Assembly (NCBI GenBank): GCA_965371785.1
Contig: CBDUZS010000001.1
Coordinates: 10,525-74,524 of the forward strand
Length of the DNA stretch: 64,000 bases
From: CBDUZS01 sp965371785
GTDB lineage: Bacteria; Fermentibacterota; Fermentibacteria; Fermentibacterales; JCC-6
Direction of reading: 5' to 3'
Numbering within the stretch: the stretch's first letter is position 1; each line of letters begins with the position of its first letter. The notes below the pieces were generated by a model. That model was not told where the DNA came from. It worked only from the letters and a program-made list of their open reading frames with translations, and did not search any database. Below, piece after piece: positions 8,924 through 15,991 of the stretch. The position numbers were made by a program, and so were the translations under genes.

Positions 8924-9604
8924 ATGAGGCTGTCGATGATACTCATGATCGCAGTGATTTTCCTCGCACACTCGGATGTTCTCTTCAGCGACGACTTCAA
9001 CGATGGCAATGCAAACGGATGGTTCGAATTCCCGGGCGCCACCTACGAGGTTATCGACGGAGAGTACTGCTTCTGGGGAGGTACAGAATCCTCCATCGCA
9101 CATTCTTTCAGCGGTGATGCATACGGTTACATGAGCGTTCCGGATTACTCATTTCTTGCATCGGTGAACATCGAAGCAGGTATAATGATCGGTCAGATGG
9201 TTCGATTCAGTTACACTTCAGACTACATGTACTTGCTCTGTTTCGGAAGTGAATTCTTCGGGCTGGCTCTGGCTCGAGCCGATCAGAATAACTTCTACCT
9301 GCTCGATATCTACCCGATGGTTCTCGATTACAACCAGGACTACTGGATGAGGTTCGAGATAGAGGGAGATGTGCTCGGAGGAAAGATCTGGAGCGGAACG
9401 CCAGGGGATGAACCTCTCGAGTGGATGGTGTATGCCACCGATGGTTTCGTGAGCAATCCCGGCTCGGTTGCACTTTTCTGCATGGCTTCCGGTAAAGACT
9501 GCATGGTTCCAAGTGCCTGCAAGTTCGATGATGTTGTCGTAACCGATGAGCTGAGCCTCGAGCTTTGCTCACGGAGCTGGGCCGCGATCAAGTCATCTTT
9601 CTGA
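8924..9604 (+). CDS. secreted lectin-like (LamG/DUF1080-type fold) protein
   Basis: 226 residues with signal peptide MRLSMILMIAVIFLAHSDV and strong ribosome site AAGGAGGT. The start of the mature protein, DDFNDGNANGWFEF followed by YEVIDGEYCF, is the hallmark opening of concanavalin-like jelly-roll domains found in secreted and glycan-associated proteins. The pattern YWMRFEIEGDVLGGKIW near residue 140 also fits. No catalytic motif is evident. It stands alone with its own promoter candidate and is followed after 36 bp by the flavin-binding protein. The exact ligand is unknown. Confidence 0.65.
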   Translation: MRLSMILMIAVIFLAHSDVLFSDDFNDGNANGWFEFPGATYEVIDGEYCFWGGTESSIAHSFSGDAYGYMSVPDYSFLASVNIEAGIMIGQMVRFSYTSDYMYLLCFGSEFFGLALARADQNNFYLLDIYPMVLDYNQDYWMRFEIEGDVLGGKIWSGTPGDEPLEWMVYATDGFVSNPGSVALFCMASGKDCMVPSACKFDDVVVTDELSLELCSRSWAAIKSSF

Positions 9605-9640
9605 AGAATCGATTCCCTACCCAAAGGAAGTGCTGCGGCG

Positions 9641-10093
9641 ATGAGAAGGAAAGACAAGGAGATAACCGACAGGCAGGAGATTGACGAGATAATCTCCAGC
9701 TGCATCACGTGCAGGATCGCCATGTGCAATGACGACACACCGTACATCGTCTCGGTGAACTACGGCTACGAGGACAACAGTCTTTTCATCCACTGTGCGA
9801 CGGAGGGAAAGAAGCTCGACATGATAAGACGGAACAGCCACGTCTGCTTCGAAATGGAAACCGGCTGCGAACTCAGGAGATCACCCGTACTCGGTGAATG
9901 GAGCATGAAGTACAGAAGTGTGATAGGCTGGGGCCGCGCAACCATCATCGAGGACAGCAAAGCAAAGATCCAGGCTCTGAACGTACTCATGCGCCACCAC
10001 AAGGGTCCCGAAGGGCCCTACCCTCAGAAGATCGTTGACGAGGTTGCGATAATCAGAATCGATATCGAAAGCCTGACCGGTAAGAAAAGTTAG
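9641..10093 (+). CDS. pyridoxamine 5'-phosphate oxidase-family flavoprotein (NimA-like)
   Basis: 150 residues forming a split-barrel FMN-binding domain. Signatures are CITCRIAMCNDDTPYIVSVNYGY near residue 20-45, LFIHCATEGKKLDMIRRNSHVCFE and YRSVIGWGRATII. These match the NimA/PPOX-like group that includes 5-nitroimidazole reductases and other small flavin proteins. The physiological substrate is unknown. The stop codon interlocks with that of glnA on the other strand: the shared bases TTAG read TAG forward and TAA in reverse. Confidence 0.85.
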   Translation: MRRKDKEITDRQEIDEIISSCITCRIAMCNDDTPYIVSVNYGYEDNSLFIHCATEGKKLDMIRRNSHVCFEMETGCELRRSPVLGEWSMKYRSVIGWGRATIIEDSKAKIQALNVLMRHHKGPEGPYPQKIVDEVAIIRIDIESLTGKKS

Positions 10094-11421
10094 TACCGAT
10101 CGAGATACCTCTTGAGCTCCCAGCCGTGAATCACCCTGATGTACTCGTCCCACTCCCGTCTCTTGTTCAGCAGAAAATGCTCGAAGATGTGATCGCCCAG
10201 TGCCTCCTTCAGAAGCTTGTCCTTCTCCAGGAAATCAAGTGCCTCGTCCAGGCTCGATGGCAGTTGCGTTATCTTCAGCCTGCGCTTCTCCCGCTGGCTC
10301 ATCTTGAAGATGTTCCTGTTCACCGGCTCGCCGCAATCGATCTTCCTCTCTATGCCGTCGAGCCCGGCAGCCAGAATCACAGACATTGCCAGGTATGGAT
10401 TGCATGATGGATCAGGCACTCTGACCTCACACCGGGTTTCAACACCGCGGGATGCAGGCATCCTTATCAACGGTGAGCGGTTCTTCTCCGACCATGCCAC
10501 GTTGACCGGAGCCTCGTAGCCCGGCACCAGGCGTTTATATGAATTCACAAGTGGATTGGTAACCGCCACAAAGGATCTTGCATGCTCGAGAAGCCCTCCA
10601 ATAAAGCCCATTGTTGTCTCGGAGAGTCCGTACGCTCCATCAGGATCGTTGAATGCGTTCTCTCCCGAAAGGTTGAACAGAGACATGTTAATGTGCATGC
10701 CGGAACCGTTCTCACTCGAGAGAGGTTTCGGCATGAACGTTGCATGGAGCCCGTGCATGAGAGCGACCTTCTTAACGACGAACCTGAAGGTGATGATGTT
10801 GTCTGCAGTGGTGACCGCATCCTCGTACTTGAAATCTATTTCGTGCTGACCGGGCGCAACCTCGTGATGTGCCGCTTCCACTTCGTATCCCATTGCTTCG
10901 AGGACAAGGGCGATATCCCTCCGTGCTTCCTCTCCCCTGTCAACGGGTGAGAGGTCGAAGTAACTGCCCTTGTCATGAGTCTTTGCGACGGGAGCTCCAT
11001 CTCCGTCACACTGGAAGAGGAAGAACTCGGCTTCCGGACCGGCCATCACCCTGAAACCCATGGTTTTGGCTTTGTTCACTACACGTTTGAGGGCGGTTCT
11101 CGGGCACCCTTCGAACGGTGATCCGTCAGGAAGTGCGATATCGCAGATGAGCCTGCCCACGCGGCCATGCTCGGTCTCCCAGGGAAAGACGGCAAAAGTG
11201 TCGAGATCGGTAAGGAGGAGCATGTCAGACTCCTCGATTCTGGTGAACCCCTCGATCGAAGAACCGTCGAACATCACCCTGCCATCAAGAGCCTTTTCGA
11301 ACTGACTCTGAGGGATCTCCACGTTCTTTATTATTCCATCGATATCGGAGAACTGCAGCCTGAGGAAGTGTACGTTTCTTTCGTCGCATTCTTTGAGAAT
11401 CTCGCTTGCTTTGTCTGACAT
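10090..11421 (-). CDS. glnA: glutamine synthetase, type I (alpha-like)
   Basis: ATP-dependent amidation of glutamate to glutamine, the main ammonium assimilation step. 443 residues from the ATG at 11421, preceded by GAAAGGAG; an upstream in-frame start at 11469 lacks a ribosome site. The beta-grasp N domain is followed by the catalytic domain with MFDGSSIEGF, MAGPEAEFF, HHEVAPGQHEI, the MPKP motif, GSGMHI and NRSPLIRMPA. The C-terminal NIFKMSQREKRRLKI replaces the adenylylated-Tyr loop of type I-beta enzymes, so this is an alpha-type enzyme, probably not adenylylated. It is convergent with the NimA-like gene. Confidence 0.96.
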   Translation of the reverse strand: MSDKASEILKECDERNVHFLRLQFSDIDGIIKNVEIPQSQFEKALDGRVMFDGSSIEGFTRIEESDMLLLTDLDTFAVFPWETEHGRVGRLICDIALPDGSPFEGCPRTALKRVVNKAKTMGFRVMAGPEAEFFLFQCDGDGAPVAKTHDKGSYFDLSPVDRGEEARRDIALVLEAMGYEVEAAHHEVAPGQHEIDFKYEDAVTTADNIITFRFVVKKVALMHGLHATFMPKPLSSENGSGMHINMSLFNLSGENAFNDPDGAYGLSETTMGFIGGLLEHARSFVAVTNPLVNSYKRLVPGYEAPVNVAWSEKNRSPLIRMPASRGVETRCEVRVPDPSCNPYLAMSVILAAGLDGIERKIDCGEPVNRNIFKMSQREKRRLKITQLPSSLDEALDFLEKDKLLKEALGDHIFEHFLLNKRREWDEYIRVIHGWELKRYLDRY

Positions 11422-11631
11422 ATTGCGGCTCCTTTCGGTGTCATTACGCAAATCTACAGAGCTAGGCAAGCAAATGTCAATATATTTTGTGCGTAGTGAG
11501 CATGTTTATGCGTTCACTATGCAACTTGGCATCTATTTGGCGCATTCTGGATTATCTGAGCCCTGAATCAGGCCACAACTGCAAGCACAAATAGCTGTGT
11601 CACAAGGTGTAATGCTGTTTCCATTTCAGAA

Positions 11632-11657
11632 GTTCTAATCCCGTACGGGGTGGTAGA
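11632..11657 (+). repeat. island repeat, copy A (divergent copy)
   Basis: Starts GTTCTAA and ends TACGGGGTGGTAGA, like the other three copies, but the middle is shortened. It contains the perfect 10-base palindrome CCCGTACGGG. Same orientation as copies B, C and D; lies at the left border of the AT-rich island. Confidence 0.5.
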
Positions 11658-11660
11658 CAC

Positions 11661-11688
11661 TTGACATCCGAACCCAATATGCTACTGT
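11661..11688 (+). promoter_or_regulatory. weak candidate promoter for beta-helix gene
   Basis: TTGACA and TACTGT with a 16-base spacer directly follow repeat copy A. The expected start site would fall on the AGGAGG ribosome site at 11694-11699, which makes the assignment doubtful. Confidence 0.25.
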
Positions 11689-11706
11689 ACGATAGGAGGT
11701 TGGGTG

Positions 11707-13179
11707 ATGCGCTGTTTAATCCTTCTCCTTCCTACCGTCATTTCCGCAGCAACTCTGCATGTACCGGGTGACTATCCTGCCATTCAGGAAGCCATTGATA
11801 CTTCTACTGATGGTGACACTGTGCTTGTGGCGCCAGGAACTTACGTGGAGAACATCGACTTCAATGGAAAGAACATTGTGCTGAAGAGCGAACTCGATGC
11901 CGATGTCACGATCATTGAGGCTGCTGGCACTGGACCCGTTGTGTGTTTCGAGAACGGAGAAACTTCTGCAGCAATACTAGAGGGTTTCACTGTCTGTGGG
12001 GGCTATGGCTCCTCTGGTCATGGGCTAAGGATCTTTTCAAGTGATCCTACAGTGATCGGTAATATTATCACCGGGAATCTAGTGACGGCGAGTATGTTTT
12101 TTGGGCGCGGAGCAGGAATATTCTGTTATGACTCAGAATCCATCATTCAGGGGAATTACATCTGCAACAACACTGTGTCGATAAGCGGCTATATGTCTGC
12201 AGTACGGGGTGCAGGGATATACATTTATGGTGGATCTCCCTTTTTTATGAATAACCATATACTGAACAATGTAGGCATCTTGACGGACATCCACGAATTT
12301 GTAGAGGGGATAGCAGTCTTTGTGAAGTTAAGTGAACTTGAAGTGGTTAACTGCGTCGTCGCTGGAAACACACGTGAGGGGTATTACCCACTGGGTGGTG
12401 TGCACACATTCATGGTGATTCTAGCTGATTCAACGATTCTCACAAACGTCACGATCGCTTTTAATGAAGGCGTTGGCATCACACTGCGTGCCAGTACCGG
12501 ATGCACTATCAGAAACTCCATAGTGTGGGAGAATGATCCATATTATCACTGGAGCATTCAGCTCGTGAATACAAGTCAGGTTCTGGTTGAATACTGTGAC
12601 ATTCAGTTCGGTCAGCATTCGATCTGTTCGGCGACAGGCAGTACATTCACCTGGGGTGAAGGCAATATCGAAGATGATCCTATCTTCTTCGATGGGGGGA
12701 TCCTTAGCGATTATCACCTCACACAAGGGCTTTCCCCCTGCATCGATGCGGGTCATCCAGGTCTTGCATTCAACGATCCGGAAGATCCGGTTGCGCCTGA
12801 ATATGCTCTCTGGCCTGCACTTGGGGGGCTTCGAAACGATATGGGTGCCTACGGTGGTCCGGGAGCCATATACTGGAGTAAGCCAGGCACAGGCATTGGT
12901 GTACATTCAGAGCCAGTTCAACCTTGGACGCCTGCCCTGGTCGGTGTCTTTCCCAATCCCTCACAGAATGCTCCTGTCATAGCTTTTGATCTGCCTGAAA
13001 TGGCTGACGTTCACTTCACGGTATTTGACATTACTGGTCGCCTTGTAGACTCCGTGCAGAGCACGTACTCCTCGGGCAGTCATTATGTGGTTCTCAATTA
13101 TCTTGTGCCAGGTATCTACCTCGTGCGAATGACCACTGGAGATTTCACCGCAACACAACGCTTCGTTGTTATAGAGTAG
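11707..13179 (+). CDS. secreted right-handed parallel beta-helix protein with C-terminal sorting-type domain
   Basis: About 490 residues. Signal peptide up to SAATLH, then VPGDYPAIQEAIDTSTDGDTVLVAPGTYVENI, the classic opening of PbH1/pectate-lyase-like beta helices in secreted proteins of FCB-type bacteria. Helical repeats run to about residue 320. The last 75 residues (FPNPSQNAPVIAFDL...FDITGRLV...GIYLVRM...QRFVVIE) form a FlgD-Ig / type-A-like secretion domain. ATG 11707 is chosen over the adjacent GTG 11704 for its better spacing from AGGAGG. Flanked by repeat copies A and B. Role is likely surface adhesion or polysaccharide binding; no catalytic residues are evident. Confidence 0.8.
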   Translation: MRCLILLLPTVISAATLHVPGDYPAIQEAIDTSTDGDTVLVAPGTYVENIDFNGKNIVLKSELDADVTIIEAAGTGPVVCFENGETSAAILEGFTVCGGYGSSGHGLRIFSSDPTVIGNIITGNLVTASMFFGRGAGIFCYDSESIIQGNYICNNTVSISGYMSAVRGAGIYIYGGSPFFMNNHILNNVGILTDIHEFVEGIAVFVKLSELEVVNCVVAGNTREGYYPLGGVHTFMVILADSTILTNVTIAFNEGVGITLRASTGCTIRNSIVWENDPYYHWSIQLVNTSQVLVEYCDIQFGQHSICSATGSTFTWGEGNIEDDPIFFDGGILSDYHLTQGLSPCIDAGHPGLAFNDPEDPVAPEYALWPALGGLRNDMGAYGGPGAIYWSKPGTGIGVHSEPVQPWTPALVGVFPNPSQNAPVIAFDLPEMADVHFTVFDITGRLVDSVQSTYSSGSHYVVLNYLVPGIYLVRMTTGDFTATQRFVVIE

Positions 13180-13187
13180 CTGCCAGA

Positions 13188-13254
13188 GTTCTAAAAGTAT
13201 CCACTACGGGGTAGTAGAGTTCGAGAAGTGTACGATATGGTCTACAATTAGAAC
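13188..13254 (+). repeat. island repeat, copy B, with flanking inverted heptamers
   Basis: Core 13188-13218 reads GTTCTAAAAGTATCCACTAC then GGGGTAGTAGA. It contains the hairpin ACTAC-ggg-GTAGT. The opening GTTCTAA is mirrored by TTAGAAC at 13248-13254, so the whole 67-bp unit is bounded by perfect 7-bp inverted repeats. It lies 8 bp after the beta-helix gene stop. Confidence 0.65.
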
Positions 13255-13358
13255 TTGCATGTTACACATGCTATTTGCCAAATCACCTACCAAGATACTC
13301 CCGGTATGGTTATAGTCATTCCGAATCCATTCGAACCTGTTCTTAGGATGGTCCGAGT

Positions 13359-14744
13359 ATGCTTTGCATCATTCTTGCTATCAGTATCAGCTCGCCTGGA
13401 ATTGAGATCCTGGACCAGCATCCTGATGAATGGCTCGCTGATGGCTGGGCGATCACTGGAGAAACGATGATTGACCCGACTGACTACTTTGAAACCCTGA
13501 CTTTCCCTCCAGCCGACCTCCTGCAATGCAACACCTCCTTCATAGAATCAAACGGTACTCATCTCTGGCGAGTAATAATGTTGTTTGATGGGAAGTGCGT
13601 TGCACTACTGGAAGAAGAAGGTGATCCTCGGATATACATGGTGGAAGGCAACAAGCTATCAACCTCTATTGATTGCAGTTATACTGTTGTGAGTAGTCAC
13701 GATGCAACTAGGCCCTGGTTCGTTGTTGATGTTCAAAGTGATTCAACTTATTACTTCACTGTTGATCCTGAATACGCAACTGATTTCATGTGTCCGATGG
13801 CCACGTACATAAACAGTGATGGTTTGATCGTGGGCATCATGACAGCACCGGTCAATCCCACATTAAGCCGTCTATTCGTTCCTGACGATAACATTCTGAA
13901 ATATGTGAGATCAACTCAAGGACCAACTCACGGAGGTATCGACTACACTTCTGACAGTAGCCTTTTCGCAGTGATAACGAGCACAACCGAGGGTAGGAAA
14001 CTCGTAGCATTTGACTGGGAGATGAACGAGTTGTGGACTGCAAGCGTAGGAAACGCAACCCGACCTGCATCAACTGAGCTCTCAGTTTCCTATGACGGCT
14101 CAGTACTTGCTGCTGAATGGTTTGATGGATTTATCGAGAACGATGGATTAGCTGTGTTTGATGGTAACACTGGGGCTTTACTGGCTAGGTTCCAGGATGG
14201 TGGAACCTTATCTTCGGTTATTGTTTCACCCTCGGGATCATATATCGGCATGACTGTTTATCATTTGCCAGACTACATCATTGATGGTGATTCAACTCTG
14301 ATCATAGCTGAGAATACAGTTATCGAAGGCTACAATTGGATTACCCAATTTGAGGGGGAATTAGCTATTCTAGCACCGCATGATTCAAATACACAGGTCC
14401 TCAGAACTTGTTATTCGGATATGTATATCATGCCAATCCTACATGGAATTGGGGACGATAGATCAGCACTAATCGAACTAAGCAATAGGACTTCTGAAAT
14501 CGATAATGGCATAGTTAGTGCGTATAAGCGCTTGGCTATTCTGAATCCAGAAGGGAATCCAATCTGGGCCAGCAATCCTGTATCCCGTATGTCAGTCTAT
14601 TTTACTTACCGCGGGCCAACCTTTACCAGGTATTCGCATGATCCAGTCATTAACTTCTGTAGGACTGATGATAGCTACAGGGTGATTTGTACATCAGATG
14701 ATGGGCTGACCATCAAGATAGTCACGCTCTCTCAAACCTACTGA
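13359..14744 (+). CDS. uncharacterised secreted protein, probable beta-propeller
   Basis: 461 residues; I do not recognise a family. A short hydrophobic N terminus (MLCIILAISISSPG) may be a signal peptide. The body shows repeated propeller-blade-like strings such as SSLFAVITSTTEGRKLVAFDWEMNELW, SVSYDGSVLAAEWF, GLAVFDGNTGALLARF and VIVSPSGSYIGMTVY, which suggest a WD40/PQQ-like fold. Base use is clearly more AT-rich than in the flanking housekeeping genes, hinting at acquisition. The ribosome site is weak (TTAGGATGG). It sits alone between repeat copies B and C. Confidence 0.6.
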   Translation: MLCIILAISISSPGIEILDQHPDEWLADGWAITGETMIDPTDYFETLTFPPADLLQCNTSFIESNGTHLWRVIMLFDGKCVALLEEEGDPRIYMVEGNKLSTSIDCSYTVVSSHDATRPWFVVDVQSDSTYYFTVDPEYATDFMCPMATYINSDGLIVGIMTAPVNPTLSRLFVPDDNILKYVRSTQGPTHGGIDYTSDSSLFAVITSTTEGRKLVAFDWEMNELWTASVGNATRPASTELSVSYDGSVLAAEWFDGFIENDGLAVFDGNTGALLARFQDGGTLSSVIVSPSGSYIGMTVYHLPDYIIDGDSTLIIAENTVIEGYNWITQFEGELAILAPHDSNTQVLRTCYSDMYIMPILHGIGDDRSALIELSNRTSEIDNGIVSAYKRLAILNPEGNPIWASNPVSRMSVYFTYRGPTFTRYSHDPVINFCRTDDSYRVICTSDDGLTIKIVTLSQTY

Positions 14745-14770
14745 TCAGGTTCCCACCAGCAAGTTGAGAG

Positions 14771-14801
14771 GTTCTAAATGCATCCACTACGGGGTGGGCA
14801 G
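14771..14801 (+). repeat. island repeat, copy C
   Basis: Begins GTTCTAAATGCATCCACTAC and continues GGGGTGGGCAG; 27 bp after the propeller gene stop, same orientation as the other copies. A partial mirror of its opening (CTAAA at 14774, TTTAG at 14822) lies about 50 bp downstream, echoing the bounded structure of copy B. Confidence 0.6.
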
Positions 14802-14834
14802 TGTTGCGTCAGAAAGAGATCTTTAGTTTGCTGA

Positions 14835-15359
14835 TCATGGCCACCAATTTTCTTGAGCGCTTACTTGATACCAGATGTGCCATTCATCGTCTGAATCAGG
14901 TCTACAGATGTATTGCTCATTACCTGATGCTATACGACCTTCATACGGACCACTACTACTCTGATAGTAGGCAATGACATTGAATGCTCTTGGCAATTCG
15001 AGAGATTGTCCGGTCGAGTCACCTGACCAGGGCCACTCCGCACTACCTGAAAATGTCATATCGATGGCACTGAAAACCTCGAAAAGGTCTGCAAACCACT
15101 CCATCTCCTGTGCACGATCCCACACAATGCCCGGTGGAGAACCTACGGCAAACTGGTGAGTGAAGTCCTCTGAGAGAGTCATATTGACAAGGTTGAGATC
15201 CATCGTGTTGTATGCGTAGTCCAGGTTCTCAACGGCTTTCCAGGCAGAGTCTACTGGGGAATGAGGAAGATCAGGTGGTGAGACTCCAGTCGTATCGGTA
15301 CTGCAACCGAAGCCAATCAACGATAGGGTGCTGGTGAATATCACAATACTACGCTGCAT
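14835..15359 (-). CDS. NTF2/SnoaL-like lipoprotein of unknown function
   Basis: 174 residues from ATG 15359, preceded by GGGAGCAC; a longer reading begins at 15380. Signal peptide with lipobox-like GFGC, so probably membrane-anchored. After a Pro-rich linker, AWKAVENLDYAYNTMDLNLVNMTLSEDFTHQF resembles the first helix-turn of SnoaL/NTF2-like cone domains. It is the only gene of the island on the minus strand, yet the repeats on either side (C and D) keep the plus orientation. Confidence 0.6.
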   Translation of the reverse strand: MQRSIVIFTSTLSLIGFGCSTDTTGVSPPDLPHSPVDSAWKAVENLDYAYNTMDLNLVNMTLSEDFTHQFAVGSPPGIVWDRAQEMEWFADLFEVFSAIDMTFSGSAEWPWSGDSTGQSLELPRAFNVIAYYQSSSGPYEGRIASGNEQYICRPDSDDEWHIWYQVSAQENWWP

Positions 15360-15655
15360 TAAGTGCTCCCATCCGGTCACACTATGTTATCTAGTCGAAG
15401 CATAAGCCAAAGTTCGAAAAGTACCCACTACTGGGTGCCAGATATATCCCTTGCCATTCGCGACGCCAGTGACTTCACGGCAACGTAGAACAAGGCAGGG
15501 AGACCAGTCCTCTTCTCATGGCCCTATCATCCAGTCCTTGACGCGGTTCCGATGTGCCACTACAATGATTAAGGAACGTTACCTCACGAGCGAAACACAT
15601 CACAGCAGTGTGATTCATATACAGAAGTAAACATAACCGGAGAGGAGAGTCTGCA
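15360..15655. other. 296-bp intergenic region in the island
   Basis: Contains repeat copy D near its left end and the ribosome site of the next gene (GGAGAGGAGAG) at its right end. No coding region or RNA gene is recognised in between. Confidence 0.5.
15412..15441 (+). repeat. island repeat, copy D
   Basis: Begins GTTCGAAAAGTACCCACTAC and continues TGGGTGCCAGA. The core pairs as ACCCA-ctac-TGGGT. Compared with copy B the changes partly compensate each other, which suggests that the hairpin rather than the exact sequence is kept. Confidence 0.6.
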
Positions 15656-15922
15656 GTGGCAGAGAATGTAAACGAGTGTGCGCAGAGAGTCAGAGCATCA
15701 GAGTGTATTCATCTCAGAGAGGAAGTCAGGATAATACCTGGCGTGCGCAAGAAAATGCTGGTGGGCAGATGCCTGCTGAAGAAAAGAGACAGTGAGGCCA
15801 GGGCCGAGATAACCAAGGCTATGCAGAACGTATGGGCTACGGACAAGGACCATCCTGACTGCTGGGTATTCGCAACCGGTAGATGGGAAACCTGCCCCAG
15901 GTACACACCGCCGTCAGTGTAG
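15656..15922 (+). CDS. small Cys-containing hypothetical protein
   Basis: 88 residues from a GTG start supported by GGAGAGGAGAG. No signal peptide. Cysteines at positions 8, 17, 39, 69 and 80 and many charged residues suggest a small cytoplasmic protein, perhaps metal-binding. I recognise no family. It is the last lone gene of the repeat island. Confidence 0.5.
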   Translation: MAENVNECAQRVRASECIHLREEVRIIPGVRKKMLVGRCLLKKRDSEARAEITKAMQNVWATDKDHPDCWVFATGRWETCPRYTPPSV

Positions 15923-15991
15923 GCTTCAAGAGGTAGATCAACTCACATCGTGCTTCAGAGAGAATCTGACATCCGGATTAGAGCAAGGCCG

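Larger units (their letters stand above)
11422..11706. other. intergenic region between divergent glnA and beta-helix gene
   Basis: No gene seen. The stretch is AT-rich and holds several short inverted repeats: TAGTGA/TCACTA around 11491-11519, an 11-bp CCTGA-a-TCAGG palindrome near 11565, and copy A of the island repeat at 11632. It must hold the promoter of glnA, but I could not identify it with confidence. Confidence 0.5.

Noticed and set aside
11526..11543. Sigma-54 promoter (GG-N10-GC in TTGGCATCTATTTGGC)
   Set aside because: Spacing fits, but it points away from glnA, the flanking bases are poor, and it lies about 165 bp from the next gene. Probably chance.
11632..15441. Reading the island repeats as integron attC sites
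   Set aside because: attC sites run RYYYAAC ... GTTRRRY on the top strand. Here the order is GTT ... AAC, the fourth base of the core is C instead of a purine, and no integrase is visible.
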